A stretch of 64,000 bases of DNA from Flammeovirga aprica JL-4 (GTDB lineage: Bacteria > Bacteroidota > Bacteroidia > Cytophagales > Flammeovirgaceae): the NCBI RefSeq assembly GCF_012844305.1, contig NZ_JABANE010000028.1, forward strand, positions 1 to 64,000. Direction: 5' to 3'. Below, piece after piece: positions 1 through 8,976 of this stretch. Made by a program: the position numbers and the translations under genes. Positions within the stretch are counted from its first letter, which is position 1; each line of letters opens with the position of its first letter. The notes below the pieces were generated by a model. It did no database searches and was not told where the DNA came from. It saw only the letters and a program-made list of their open reading frames with translations.

Positions 1-66
1 TACAAAAAACAAAACCAAAATAAAATTTGGTTGAATTATGAAATAAATTTGCTTTTAAACACAGTT

Positions 67-175
67 CGTCACTTGGAACTTACTATTGGTGAAGTCTCCT
101 GACTTCGAATAGTAAAGAATGTGTTTCATTCATTTCGAAGTCGGGAGACTTCGCCAATGATTCATCACAAGTGGC
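67..175. repeat. Imperfect inverted repeat, large hairpin
   Basis: Two arms of about 45 bases (near 67-115 and 125-175) are reverse complements with a few mismatches; the shared core reads GAAGTCTCC-GACTTCGAA. There is no ORF inside. A degraded single arm recurs at 6438-6480. It looks like a small non-autonomous mobile or REP-like element; it could also end transcription of whatever lies to the left. Confidence 0.6.
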
Positions 176-221
176 TCCTATCGGCTTAACACTTGCGATA
201 TAGAAGCTGAGAATTTTAGTT

Positions 222-632
222 CTATTTCTCAAAGTCCTGGAAATGTTTTTTGAGATAATAATGTAATTCGCTTACCCCATGACTATCCGAGTGGTCAAAA
301 ATATCTAACTTCTCCTCTTTGAAATATAATACCACTCGATTGTAATTTACTCGATATGTATTTGATAGATCTTCCCATCTGATCAACTCATCAATTTTAT
401 AAATCTTTGAGCTAAAGAATTTCTTTACGTGTAGCGTTTTATCTTTTCTATTCAAATCCACTTTTACATAAATCTTAATTACTCTTATCAATAGATATAG
501 AAAAAATAAGGCGAAAAAAATAGTAAGATATTGAGTGGTTTCATCTGTATCAGAGGTCCAAATATTTACGGAAATAAGTAAACTAAAAACAAACAGTAAA
601 CTGCTTATCAAAAATAAAAAAGAATAATTCAT
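222..632 (-). CDS. Small membrane protein of unknown function, two N-terminal TM helices
   Basis: A 136-residue protein that I do not recognise. Residues 4-25 and 36-53 are strongly hydrophobic and look like two transmembrane helices joined by a short loop rich in Asp and Thr. The remaining ~80 residues are charged, contain a Trp (RWEDLS) and alternate hydrophobic residues in a way that suggests a small beta-rich cytoplasmic domain, as in PH-like membrane proteins; that fold is only a guess. It lies 38 bases downstream of the GntR regulator gene on the same strand, so the two may be cotranscribed. Nothing links it to fucose metabolism apart from position. Confidence 0.6.
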   Translation of the reverse strand: MNYSFLFLISSLLFVFSLLISVNIWTSDTDETTQYLTIFFALFFLYLLIRVIKIYVKVDLNRKDKTLHVKKFFSSKIYKIDELIRWEDLSNTYRVNYNRVVLYFKEEKLDIFDHSDSHGVSELHYYLKKHFQDFEK

Positions 633-670
633 TAGTTTAAACTCTAGTTCAATTAACCCTTAACTCTTCC

Positions 671-1717
671 CTACAAAGAACCTCTTCTTTTCATCAAAAA
701 TGGAACCTTCACACTCTCCAGCTTCTTATTGATAATCTGAAGCGCGGCAATTTTCCCCATATCTCTAAAAGATGCTGTAATCACAGTGATACCATCACCG
801 CCAACCACTTCTTTCAATGGAGAATCATTGTAAGAGATGATCCCTACATCTTTGCTCAATACAAAATTATTGGCCTTACAATCTTTGACGATGTTAGTAA
901 GGTCTTGATCATCTGTGCTTATGTATAAGGTGTCTTTTACAATTTCCCCCACATTAAACTGAGAGGTGACTGTGTAGGGTATATTAAAGTGGATGCAGAA
1001 ACGGACAAAGCCAGACCAAATATCTCTTAAAGCACGAGTGCTGTCTTTTGCAATAACCAAGTGCAGTTTCTCGAAATTTAAAATAGGTTTGATGTTTTGC
1101 TGAAGTGTATTGAAAATATCTTCTGAAAAATCTTCATAAACACTAGGTATTACTTTACTGAGGTTGTTTTCTGCTCTTCCTAAAAGTAAAAGTTGGTGGG
1201 AGGGTAAAAGTTGGAGGACCTTTTCTACATCAATATCATCAACTTGATTGAAAATGGGGATGATACCAAAATAATGGTAATTGTTTTTCTGATCTGAGAT
1301 GATTTTTTTCAGATGTGATAAACTGCCGTTGTGTAAAAGGAGGTCTGTTTCCAGATGGTTTTCAGAAGTTTTGACAAAAGACTCATAGAGCTTCTTTTTG
1401 GAACTACTCATTTTATTGAAGATGAGCAATACCTTCGCTTTTCCTAGAGAAGAATTACTCATGACAAAAGTACCCTTGCCTCTAACACTGATAATGTAAT
1501 GTTCTTCTTTCAGAATTTTATAAGCTTTCTCTATCGTATCTTTTGATACATCTAAATTAAAGATCAGTTCATTGAAAGAAGGCATGCGGTCCTCTGATTG
1601 CAGGACGCCAAGCTTGATTAGGTTTTTGAACGTATTACTTAATTGAACATACTTGGGTACATTCTGTTTACTTTCTTCTTGAAAAACGGTATATAACTGT
1701 TCAATGTAATCAGCCAT
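671..1717 (-). CDS. fucR: GntR-family transcriptional regulator with sugar-binding-like C-terminal domain (FucR-like)
   Basis: The N-terminal ~75 residues form a GntR winged helix: YVQLSNTFKNLIKLGVL, then MPSFNEL, then VSKDTIEKAYKILKEE and a wing ending in GKGTFVM. Residues ~90-340 resemble a type I periplasmic-binding-protein fold used as effector domain, ending with an IGIISYND-like strand and a DMGKIAALQI helix. This architecture matches the GntR-type FucR known to control fucose genes in Bacteroides. The gene follows fucI and fucK on the same strand after a strong hairpin at 1812-1862, so it may have its own promoter. The effector is probably L-fucose or a fucose metabolite; that is inference from context. 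Confidence 0.78.
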   Translation of the reverse strand: MADYIEQLYTVFQEESKQNVPKYVQLSNTFKNLIKLGVLQSEDRMPSFNELIFNLDVSKDTIEKAYKILKEEHYIISVRGKGTFVMSNSSLGKAKVLLIFNKMSSSKKKLYESFVKTSENHLETDLLLHNGSLSHLKKIISDQKNNYHYFGIIPIFNQVDDIDVEKVLQLLPSHQLLLLGRAENNLSKVIPSVYEDFSEDIFNTLQQNIKPILNFEKLHLVIAKDSTRALRDIWSGFVRFCIHFNIPYTVTSQFNVGEIVKDTLYISTDDQDLTNIVKDCKANNFVLSKDVGIISYNDSPLKEVVGGDGITVITASFRDMGKIAALQIINKKLESVKVPFLMKRRGSL

Positions 1718-1811
1718 TATTTATTCGGTAGGTGTTTATTGATAGTTGAGTGTTCCAACTCCATTTCGTTATGCTATGAAGTTAAGTAGAAATTTTCAAA
1801 AAGAAATAGAA

Positions 1812-1862
1812 AATAATATTCGGAGTATAAAATGTACGATTTTTTATACTTCGAATATTATT
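1812..1862 (-). terminator. Long hairpin after fucK (21-bp stem)
   Basis: Arms 1812-1832 and 1842-1862 are reverse complementary over 21 bases with one G-T mismatch and a 9-base loop. It starts 9 bases past the fucK stop. The stem is very AT-rich, and on the minus strand it is followed by a mixed T-rich stretch. It probably ends or reduces readthrough from fucIK into the regulator gene. Confidence 0.6.
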
Positions 1863-1871
1863 TTATCAAAA

Positions 1872-3269
1872 TTATGCTAGAATCGTATCATCTTGAGGGA
1901 CAAAATTGGTAAAACTATATTGATAATTAGATCTAATAGTCTCAGCAGTTTCATCAAATAAGAAGAAAGAAGCACCTAATACGGTTGTTTCTTTTTCCTG
2001 AATGGTTTGGATATTCAAGTTGGTTTCGTTCGACTTCAATTGATTCCAATAATCGTTTTTGGCACCACCACCTACAACAGTGATTTGCTCTACTTTGAAG
2101 TTGCCCACTTCTTCCAAGATGCTTACTGCTTTTTTCAATTGCTTGCTTAAGCTTTGCATGCATGATTTGAAGATGTCACCACGATTAGAAGAAAGCTCCA
2201 ATGAAGAAATATTGATCGTTTGATCCGGCTGTAACTTTGGTTGATAAACGTCAGTTTCCAAATCAGATTTCATGGCTTCCGCAATCATCGTTTGGTACAC
2301 CACATCATCAGCAAGGTCAGCAAAGAAAGTATTTTTCACCCATTCGATATTGGCAGATGCCATCCACTGAAGACCAATGTTGTATTGTCCTTTGGCAGGG
2401 TCAAACTCTACTGTAATTCCGTGCTCCGCTAATTCCGGTTTTAGGTTTACCTCTTTGGCTTGTACCATTAAGATTTCCCATGTACCCGAACTTAATACAG
2501 CATTTGTCAGGTCAACACCTGCACCGAATAAGGCAAACTGTGTATCGTGACCAATACTCTTTACAGGAATTCCCTCAGGAAGACCTAATAACTGAGCACC
2601 ACTTTGGTTTAATTCACCCACTTTTTCTCCTGCATATTTCATTTCAGGGAAAAGGTCGCGGTCTAAACCAATTTTATCTAAAATCTCTTGATCGAAATTT
2701 TGAGATACTAAATTACATAACTGAGCAGTACCGGCCATAGTGTGATCCGTATAGAACTGATCTGTCAATTTATAACCAATCAAAGAAGAAATAAATAACC
2801 AGTGCTTTGCATCAGCAATCGTTTCCGCTTGGTTTTCCTTGTACCAGATCATTTTATTGATGGTATTAAAACTGAATGCTCCCACACCTGTTTTCATCAA
2901 TAAATCTTCTTTAGAAAAATACTTATCTATATTGTCAAGTACTGGAATGGTACGTTGACATTTCCATGAAATTACTGGGCTTAATAACTGTCCATCTTCA
3001 CCCACAAAAGCACCATCTACACCGAATGTACTGATACCAATGCTTGCAATTCTTTTGTGATCTACTAATTCAATTACTTTTTGAGAACAATAGCTTAGCT
3101 TGTCCATGATTTCCTCGATGTCCCAGATCGTATAATCTTCATTAGAAGGATCAGGTCTAGAGTTATTATTCACAGCGTATTTTGCAACTACTTGCCCTTC
3201 TTTATCAAGGATAATGGCTCTGATGTTTGTTGCTCCACAATCCAGAACAACGGCTAAATCTTTAGTCAT
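1872..3269 (-). CDS. fucK: L-fuculokinase (FGGY-family carbohydrate kinase)
   Basis: Phosphorylates L-fuculose to L-fuculose 1-phosphate in the cytoplasm. The protein opens with the FGGY ATPase motif MTKDLAVVLDCGATNIRA, has an acidic substrate-side segment near STFGVDGAFV and SWKCQR, and the second ATPase lobe with SIGHDTQFALFGAG, SSGTWE and the adenosine loop VGGGAKNDYWNQL. I chose the ATG at 3269 (465 aa) because the upstream in-frame ATG at 3305 adds residues that do not align with the family and lies inside the hairpin at 3294-3319. It follows fucI by 66 bases. Rhamnulokinase is a close relative, but the adjacent fucI strongly favours fuculokinase. Confidence 0.88.
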   Translation of the reverse strand: MTKDLAVVLDCGATNIRAIILDKEGQVVAKYAVNNNSRPDPSNEDYTIWDIEEIMDKLSYCSQKVIELVDHKRIASIGISTFGVDGAFVGEDGQLLSPVISWKCQRTIPVLDNIDKYFSKEDLLMKTGVGAFSFNTINKMIWYKENQAETIADAKHWLFISSLIGYKLTDQFYTDHTMAGTAQLCNLVSQNFDQEILDKIGLDRDLFPEMKYAGEKVGELNQSGAQLLGLPEGIPVKSIGHDTQFALFGAGVDLTNAVLSSGTWEILMVQAKEVNLKPELAEHGITVEFDPAKGQYNIGLQWMASANIEWVKNTFFADLADDVVYQTMIAEAMKSDLETDVYQPKLQPDQTINISSLELSSNRGDIFKSCMQSLSKQLKKAVSILEEVGNFKVEQITVVGGGAKNDYWNQLKSNETNLNIQTIQEKETTVLGASFFLFDETAETIRSNYQYSFTNFVPQDDTILA

Positions 3270-3293
3270 AATAGAATAAAATTTTGAATGAAA

Positions 3294-3319
3294 AAAGGCT
3301 ACCAAAATTGATAGCCTTT
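3294..3319 (-). terminator. Intrinsic terminator-like hairpin between fucI and fucK
   Basis: On the minus strand, an 8-bp perfect stem (AAAGGCTA/TAGCCTTT, loop 10) is followed directly by a T run. It sits between the fucI stop and the fucK start inside an otherwise tight two-gene operon, so it probably acts as a partial terminator or 3' stabiliser that makes fucI mRNA more abundant than fucK mRNA. Confidence 0.6.
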
Positions 3320-3335
3320 AGTGATGATAGTCTTC

Positions 3336-5114
3336 CTATTTATATAAAGGCCCGTAATTAGAGCAAGCTCTGTAATCGGCCCCTTCAGCATCCATTCCAT
3401 GACCAGCCCATGAGCTAGGTCTGAATACATTGTTCGTATCCACGTTGTGCATACAAACAGGGATTCTAAGCATTGACGCTAAAGTGATTAACTCTTCGCC
3501 ATAGTGACCGTAAGAGAATGCACCGTGATTTGCACCCCAGTTCGCCATTACTGAATAAACATCTTTAAACGCACCTTCACCTGTTAATCTTGGAACGAAC
3601 CAAGTAGTAGGCCAAGTTTCGTTAGTTCTTTGGTCTAATGCTTTATGTACATGGTCAGGAAGATCAACACTCCATCCTTCAGCCAACTGAAGTACAGGAC
3701 CGATACCTTTGATGATGTTGATTCTCGCCATAGTGACAGGCATTCCACCTTTCGTTAAGAACTGAGAAGAATAGCCACCGCCACGGAAGTACTCGTGAAT
3801 GGCGGCAGGCCATTTCGTATTCAGCAAGCATTTTTCTTTTTCCTCTTCTGTAATATCCCAGAACGGCTTCATTACTGGGTTTCCTTCTGCATCTGATTGC
3901 TGACCAGTACCATCTAAAGTAGCAGAACCTGAGTTGATCAAGTGGATCACACCGTTACCTGCTAAACCTTCTAAACGCTCGCCAGTTACTCTTTCGATTG
4001 AGTCCGCAGACCAGAAAGTTCTAACGTCACAGAATACTTGTGCTTGGTTGGTTAATAGGTATCCGAATAGCATAGAAACACCGTTTAAAGCGTCATTTTC
4101 TGTAGCCATCATGTATGGATTTCTAATACCATTCCAGTCGAACGAAGAGTTTAAGATCGCTTCCATAAAGTCACCGTTTGGTTGGAAGTCAGTCCATTGT
4201 CTTTGTCCTTGGAAACCAGCGGCAATGGCATTGTGACCTAAAGCCTCTTCACCAAATCCTGCCTCTTTTAATTTATCGTTGCCTTGCATTAAATCTTTAC
4301 AGATCAAAGTCATTTTCACAACTTTCTCCCAGATTTTCGCTTTTTCAGCATCTGTTCTCTTAACACCTTCTTCGTTTAAGTCAACACCTTCCTCACAGTA
4401 TTCTTTTGTCCAAGCTAATGCTTTTTCGTATTCTGCTTGATCGAAAATGTTTTCTTCGATACGTCTTGAGATCTCAGACATATCTACATATTCGTTTCTC
4501 ATGCCAAGGTATTCTTGGAAGAAAGTCTCATCCACGATTGATCCAGCGATACCCATTGATACCGAACCAATAGAAAGATACGACTTGCCTTTCATGATAG
4601 AAACTGCTAAACCTGACTTCGCAAACTTTAATAATTTCGCTTGAACGTCAGAAGGAATATTTGTATCACCTGCTTCTTGTACCTCATGAGAGTAAATACT
4701 GAATGCTGGAACACCTTTTTGTGAGTGACCCGCTAATGCCGCCGCTAAGTATACAGCACCTGGTCTTTCTGTACCATTGAATCCCCAAATTGCTTTAGGA
4801 ATGTGTGGAGTCATATCAATTGTTTCACTACCATAGCACCAGCATGGCGTTACAGTGATAGACACACCCACGTTTTCTTTTGCGAATTTTTCAGCGCATT
4901 CTGCTGCTTCTCTTACTCTACCAATTGTCGAATCTGCAATCACACATTGTACAGCTTCACCTGTTGGGTATTTTAGGTTTTCTTCTAAGAACTTCTGAAC
5001 GGTTTTCGCCATTGCCATTGTTTGTTCTTCAAGGCTTTCACGAACGCCTCCTAGTCTGCCGTCAATTGTAGGACGGATACCAATCTTTGGTAAGTTAGAT
5101 GCTGTTAAGATCAT
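3336..5114 (-). CDS. fucI: L-fucose isomerase
   Basis: Converts L-fucose to L-fuculose in the cytoplasm; a Mn-dependent ketol isomerase. The 592-residue length is almost identical to the E. coli enzyme (591). The known active-site residues are present with a constant +2 offset: Glu339 in MATENDA, Asp363 in FCDVRTFW and His530 in [13 protein letters not shown]. The start motif [19 protein letters not shown] is typical. It is the first gene of fucI-fucK and is divergent from the LacI regulator at 5386, sharing a 271-base intergenic region that contains a palindromic operator candidate. L-arabinose isomerase activity is possible for the family but fucose is well supported by the surrounding pathway. 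Confidence 0.96.
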   Translation of the reverse strand: MILTASNLPKIGIRPTIDGRLGGVRESLEEQTMAMAKTVQKFLEENLKYPTGEAVQCVIADSTIGRVREAAECAEKFAKENVGVSITVTPCWCYGSETIDMTPHIPKAIWGFNGTERPGAVYLAAALAGHSQKGVPAFSIYSHEVQEAGDTNIPSDVQAKLLKFAKSGLAVSIMKGKSYLSIGSVSMGIAGSIVDETFFQEYLGMRNEYVDMSEISRRIEENIFDQAEYEKALAWTKEYCEEGVDLNEEGVKRTDAEKAKIWEKVVKMTLICKDLMQGNDKLKEAGFGEEALGHNAIAAGFQGQRQWTDFQPNGDFMEAILNSSFDWNGIRNPYMMATENDALNGVSMLFGYLLTNQAQVFCDVRTFWSADSIERVTGERLEGLAGNGVIHLINSGSATLDGTGQQSDAEGNPVMKPFWDITEEEKEKCLLNTKWPAAIHEYFRGGGYSSQFLTKGGMPVTMARINIIKGIGPVLQLAEGWSVDLPDHVHKALDQRTNETWPTTWFVPRLTGEGAFKDVYSVMANWGANHGAFSYGHYGEELITLASMLRIPVCMHNVDTNNVFRPSSWAGHGMDAEGADYRACSNYGPLYK

Positions 5115-5203
5115 AATTGTATTTATATATGCAGTACCAAGGCAAAATCATGAAATCCTTTTGACTTAGTACTTAGTTCCGATGTTCTCCTCAAAAACTT
5201 AGT

Positions 5204-5220
5204 ATATGTTTTATACATAT
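5204..5220. promoter_or_regulatory. Palindrome upstream of fucI
   Basis: ATATGT and ACATAT separated by five bases, about 90 bases upstream of the fucI start. It is a candidate protein-binding site or part of the fucI promoter region. Evidence is symmetry and position only. Confidence 0.3.
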
Positions 5221-5319
5221 GCATTTGATCAACATTTCATTTCAGATTTTTGAAGAGTTACCTATTGTTGTTTGTTTCGTGTTGATGATACAATTATAGA
5301 GGGCTGAAAATGAAAAGAC

Positions 5320-5337
5320 AATGCAAAGGTTTGCATT
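5320..5337. promoter_or_regulatory. Candidate LacI-family operator
   Basis: A perfect 18-base palindrome, AATGCAAA-GG-TTTGCATT, lies in the divergent fucI/lacI-type intergenic region, 49 bases before the regulator's start codon. LacI-family regulators usually bind such short symmetric sites and often control their own gene and a divergent target. The binding is inferred. Confidence 0.5.
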
Positions 5338-5385
5338 TTTGCGCTTCAAAACGTATCATTGAGCATCAAAATCTATTCATGACCG

Positions 5386-6414
5386 ATGAAAAAATCTAGA
5401 AAATCTACACTGACAGACTTAGCCAAAGCGATGGGAATGAACGTGTCTACTGTCTCAAGGGCACTAAATGACCATCCTAAAATCAGCAGTAAGACCAAAG
5501 CAAAAGTGAAAGCGTTGGCTGAAAAGATGGACTATAAACCTAATCCATTGGCTCAAGGGCTCAAGAAACAGGATACTAAGACCATCGGTGTGATTTTCCC
5601 AACTTTCGATACCAACTTCTTTTTTAGAGTATTAAAAGGAATAGAAAAAGTGATGCATGACAAAGGGTATCAGATTATTATCTCTACAGCGGGTAACTCT
5701 TCGATACATGAAAAAGAAGCTTGTCAGGCTTTATCCTCTTATCATGTAGGTGGTATTATTATCTTCCTTTCTTATGATCATGATGATCCATCTTTTTTGA
5801 TTGATATTCAAGATGAAGGTATTCCACTTCTGTTTATGGATCGTATTTATGAGGAGATTGATGCCAATTATGTTGTGAGTGATGACTTTAAAGGAATGTT
5901 TGAAACGGTATCCGACTTTATTGATAAAGGGTGTAAGAATATTGTACATATCAAAGGAAGTGAAGAAGTGTCAACATCATTCAGTCGTCTACAAGGATAT
6001 CAAGAAGCATTAAGAGAAAAAGGAATAGAAGTCAACCCAGATTTTATTATTAAGTGTGAGCACGAATCTGAAGTGAAATCCGGTCTGAGAAAATTACTTT
6101 CAAAATATAGTATTGAAGACATCGATCTTATCACTTGCTTCAATGATTATTATGCATTCCAAGCCTTAGAGCTTTTAAAAGAAAAAAATATTAGTGTTCC
6201 TGATGATGTATCTTTATTAGGGTTTGCCAATGACCCTTTGTCAACCTACACTTCCCCAAAACTTTCCACCATCAATCAACCAGCGGAACATATGGGTGTT
6301 CAAGCTTCTTATTTATTATTGGATGAAATTGACAAAAATAGAAAAGGAGAAAATTATCAGTATCAGACAAGCATGGTCAATACTTTTTATCTGAAGAGAG
6401 AAAGCACGAAGTAA
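5386..6414 (+). CDS. LacI-family transcriptional regulator
   Basis: A 342-residue cytoplasmic DNA-binding protein. Residues ~7-55 are a canonical LacI helix-turn-helix and hinge: TLTDLAKAMGMNVSTVSRAL, then NDHPKISSKTKAKV and YKPNPLAQGLK. The rest is a sugar-binding core starting TIGVIFPTF, with GIIIFLS, an effector-lobe segment RLQGYQEAL, DLITCFNDYYAFQAL and SLLGFANDPLSTYTSP. It is divergent from fucI and has a perfect palindrome in its own leader. In marine Bacteroidota such regulators accompany sugar-catabolism genes; here fucose or fuculose is the likely effector. Two unrelated regulators (GntR and LacI) therefore flank fucIK, so which controls what is unresolved. Confidence 0.9.
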   Translation: MKKSRKSTLTDLAKAMGMNVSTVSRALNDHPKISSKTKAKVKALAEKMDYKPNPLAQGLKKQDTKTIGVIFPTFDTNFFFRVLKGIEKVMHDKGYQIIISTAGNSSIHEKEACQALSSYHVGGIIIFLSYDHDDPSFLIDIQDEGIPLLFMDRIYEEIDANYVVSDDFKGMFETVSDFIDKGCKNIVHIKGSEEVSTSFSRLQGYQEALREKGIEVNPDFIIKCEHESEVKSGLRKLLSKYSIEDIDLITCFNDYYAFQALELLKEKNISVPDDVSLLGFANDPLSTYTSPKLSTINQPAEHMGVQASYLLLDEIDKNRKGENYQYQTSMVNTFYLKRESTK

Positions 6415-6437
6415 CAGGGAAGAGGTGTTGATTTGAT

Positions 6438-6480
6438 GCCACTTGTGATAATGATTTGGCGATGTCTTCCAATTTCGAAA
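6438..6480. repeat. Degraded single arm of the 67-175 inverted repeat
   Basis: The segment starting GCCACTTGTGAT and ending TTTCGAAATGA matches the reverse complement of the right arm of the element at 67-175 with several mismatches. Only one arm is present here, just after the LacI gene. Confidence 0.5.
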
Positions 6481-6495
6481 TGAAGGAAAATGTAG

Positions 6496-6848
6496 TTTTT
6501 AGAAATCAGGAGATTTCTGATGATCTATAAGACACGAATGACGCTAACGCTTAACATTCGCGCCAGGGGTCTTTCTATCTAATTCATTTGGTAGTGCTTC
6601 CCCGGCCTTGAAGGGAAAAGCGTTATGAATTTCATGTATTGAGCCGTTAAAAATGATTTTCTTGTTTGAGCGTAGCGAGTTTAAAATCATTGAGGCGAGA
6701 GGAATGGAATTTAGCTTTTGACTTCAAAGCCTTGACTTTTTTGCTTCGTTTTTGTGTTAAGACAAAAATGAAGAAGAAGGAAGCTTGGAAGAAGTACCTT
6801 AAAAGTTTGCAGTATTATCAATTGATAGTTGAGGATAATCTAGTTTAC
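6496..6848. repeat. Dispersed ~350-bp repeat, copy A
   Basis: Near-identical in order and content to 42255-42608 and, less closely, 35334-35671. Shared landmarks are TCAGGAGATTTCTGATGAT, GAAGGGAAAAGCGTTA, TTGAGCCGTTAAAAATGATT, GCGAGTTTAAAATCATT and CTTCGTTTTTGT. Short ORFs inside are not conserved as proteins. The rest of the 6415-7135 gap (after 6848) holds only the leader of the GH29 gene, including a possible -7 box TACTTTTG at 6982-6989. No transposase is present. Confidence 0.75.
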
Positions 6849-7135
6849 ATAGTAGTAAGATTTAACCTCCTTTATTCTTCAAAAAATGCTTTTTTCTACA
6901 TAATAGACATGTTTTTTTACCCCTGATAGAAAAGGACAATTTATTGAAACTTTTCTCCAACTATGTTTTTTCACCTGCTTGTACTTTTGAACTAATTCTT
7001 TGTGACTGCAATTGCAGAAGGATAAAATAAGAACGTGTGTTTTGAATTAAAATCAATTTTAAAAAGAGCCTAGAACACAAGTAAACTTTCAATTTTCTTC
7101 TGCCACAACTTTTAATAATTTTAATAAAAATTGAA

Positions 7136-8965
7136 ATGAAAAAATACTCTATATTACTTATACTTTTCCTCTCTTCATTAGTGATAAATGCACAAGAGAA
7201 AGGAATGGATGAGCTTTGGGGCGAGCAAGCAACCAAAAAAGGAAACAGTGTAGATAAGGATAGTCAATGGTATACTGAAGCCAAGTTTGCTATGTTTATT
7301 CACTGGGGTTTATATGCACAAATGGCTGGTGAATGGGATGGTGAACACTATTTCGGGATCAATGAGTGGATCATGAAAAGAGCTCAGATTAAATCCAAAG
7401 ATTACAAGAAGACAGCGAAGACTTTTAACCCTACGGAATTTAATGCGGATGCCATCGCTCAATTGGCGGTAGATGCTGGGATGAAATATTTAGTGATCAC
7501 CGCAAAGCACCATGATGGTTTTGCTATGTTTGATTCTAAAGTCAGCGATTTTACCATTACTAAAGCAACCCCTTATCAAAAAGACATTGTAAAAGAGCTA
7601 TCGGAAGCTTGTAAAAGAAAAGGATTGAAGTTTGGTTTTTATTATTCTCAGACGCAAGATTGGATTGAAAAAGACGGTTATGGAAATACGTGGGAATTTG
7701 ATCCTGAAAAAGCGGACTTTCAAAAATATTTAACGGAGAAAGCGTTACCTCAAATTGAGGAGTTATTGACGAATTATGGTGAAATTGGTTGTATCTTTTT
7801 TGATACACCTGGACCAATTCGTGAGGATCAGGTGGTACAGTTGAAAGAAATGGTGGAGAAATACCAACCGAACTGTTTGATCAATTCAAGAATCGGGCAG
7901 GGTTTAGGTGATTTCACTACGTTAGGTGACAATGAAATCCCAGCGATGCCAATGGACGGTCTTTGGGAGACTTGTGATACACACAATAATACTTGGGCTT
8001 ACAGTAATTTAGACTTCAACTGGAAAACCCAAGATGAAATTGTTCACCGTTTGATTGATGTGTTGACGAAAGGAGGAAACTACTTATTCAATATTGGTCC
8101 TAAAGCAGACGGTTCAGTTCCTGAAGTTTCAGCAATGATTTTAAGAGAAACGGGGCAGTGGATTCAGAAATATCAAGAAGCAATTTATGGTACAAAACCG
8201 CTTTACTTAGGTGGTCAGACACAGTTTGCTTCTACTCAGAAAGGAAACAAAATGTATCTTTTTGTGAAAGAATGGCCAGAGAATGATGTATTGAACTTGC
8301 CTCTTTTTGAAAATAAAGTAACTAAGGCTTACTTCTTGGATTCTAATAAAGATGTAGTGGTAGTGAATGAAAGTTTCAGTACTTCGATTACGCTTCCATT
8401 AATGAAGCATGATCCTATTGCCTCAGTGATTGTTGTAGAATTTGAAGGAACGCCAAAAGTAGCGACTGACAAAGTGATCAACACTGGTTTGGAAACAAAA
8501 TTATTACCTCATGAAGCAGAAATAGTAAATGTAGAAGTAGGGAAGAAAAGATGGATGGAGATCTTTGGAGATTGGCATTCAAAACCAATTTTAACGGATT
8601 GGAAAAAGAAAGGAAGTAAAGCCACTTGGGAGGTCGTAGTACCTGAACCGGGAATGTATATCGTTTCTATTGACTATGCTTGTGATCAGACATCTGATAT
8701 GGAAGAAGGTTTACTGACAATTAATAATCATGCGTATAACTTTGTGCCTACATACAGTGGAGAAACTCCAAAAGTAAAAAATCAGAAGGAAGTAAGAAGA
8801 ATGAATGTTTTCAAGCATAGAAAACTAGGTGTGATTCATTTCGATAAAGCGGGTAAGCAGGAAGTTTCAATACAGTTAAACGATAAAGATAAGACGGGAT
8901 GGATTCATCTTGCATCTATTTCTTTTGTGCCCGTAGTTTCTTCATCTCATATTTTAGAAAACTAA
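7136..8965 (+). CDS. GH29 alpha-L-fucosidase, secreted
   Basis: Releases terminal alpha-linked L-fucose from oligosaccharides, probably in the periplasm. Residues 1-20 are a signal peptide ending INAQ. The GH29 catalytic TIM barrel follows (about residues 30-350) with KFAMFIHWGLYA, YLVITAKHHDGFAMF and CIFFDTPGP, where Asp223 is in the position of the known nucleophile. LTKGGNYLFNIGPKADG is a strong family signature. A C-terminal beta-sandwich (about 450-605) resembles the extra binding-type domain seen in several GH29 enzymes. The following sulfatase gene begins 11 bases after the stop, so they are cotranscribed. Activity may need prior desulfation; which linkage it cuts cannot be told from sequence. 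Confidence 0.95.
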   Translation: MKKYSILLILFLSSLVINAQEKGMDELWGEQATKKGNSVDKDSQWYTEAKFAMFIHWGLYAQMAGEWDGEHYFGINEWIMKRAQIKSKDYKKTAKTFNPTEFNADAIAQLAVDAGMKYLVITAKHHDGFAMFDSKVSDFTITKATPYQKDIVKELSEACKRKGLKFGFYYSQTQDWIEKDGYGNTWEFDPEKADFQKYLTEKALPQIEELLTNYGEIGCIFFDTPGPIREDQVVQLKEMVEKYQPNCLINSRIGQGLGDFTTLGDNEIPAMPMDGLWETCDTHNNTWAYSNLDFNWKTQDEIVHRLIDVLTKGGNYLFNIGPKADGSVPEVSAMILRETGQWIQKYQEAIYGTKPLYLGGQTQFASTQKGNKMYLFVKEWPENDVLNLPLFENKVTKAYFLDSNKDVVVVNESFSTSITLPLMKHDPIASVIVVEFEGTPKVATDKVINTGLETKLLPHEAEIVNVEVGKKRWMEIFGDWHSKPILTDWKKKGSKATWEVVVPEPGMYIVSIDYACDQTSDMEEGLLTINNHAYNFVPTYSGETPKVKNQKEVRRMNVFKHRKLGVIHFDKAGKQEVSIQLNDKDKTGWIHLASISFVPVVSSSHILEN

Positions 8966-8976
8966 TTAATGTTGAA

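Noticed and set aside
1872-3269. Rhamnulokinase or xylulokinase
   Set aside because: FGGY kinases are similar in sequence, but direct coupling to an unmistakable fucI argues for fuculokinase.
6666-6926. 86-codon frame within repeat copy A
   Set aside because: The frame is not kept in copies B and C, and its composition is that of the repeat; no homology to a protein is visible.
8899-8976. Upstream start for the sulfatase
   Set aside because: It would overlap the GH29 gene by 67 bases and place the lipobox ~45 residues from the N-terminus.
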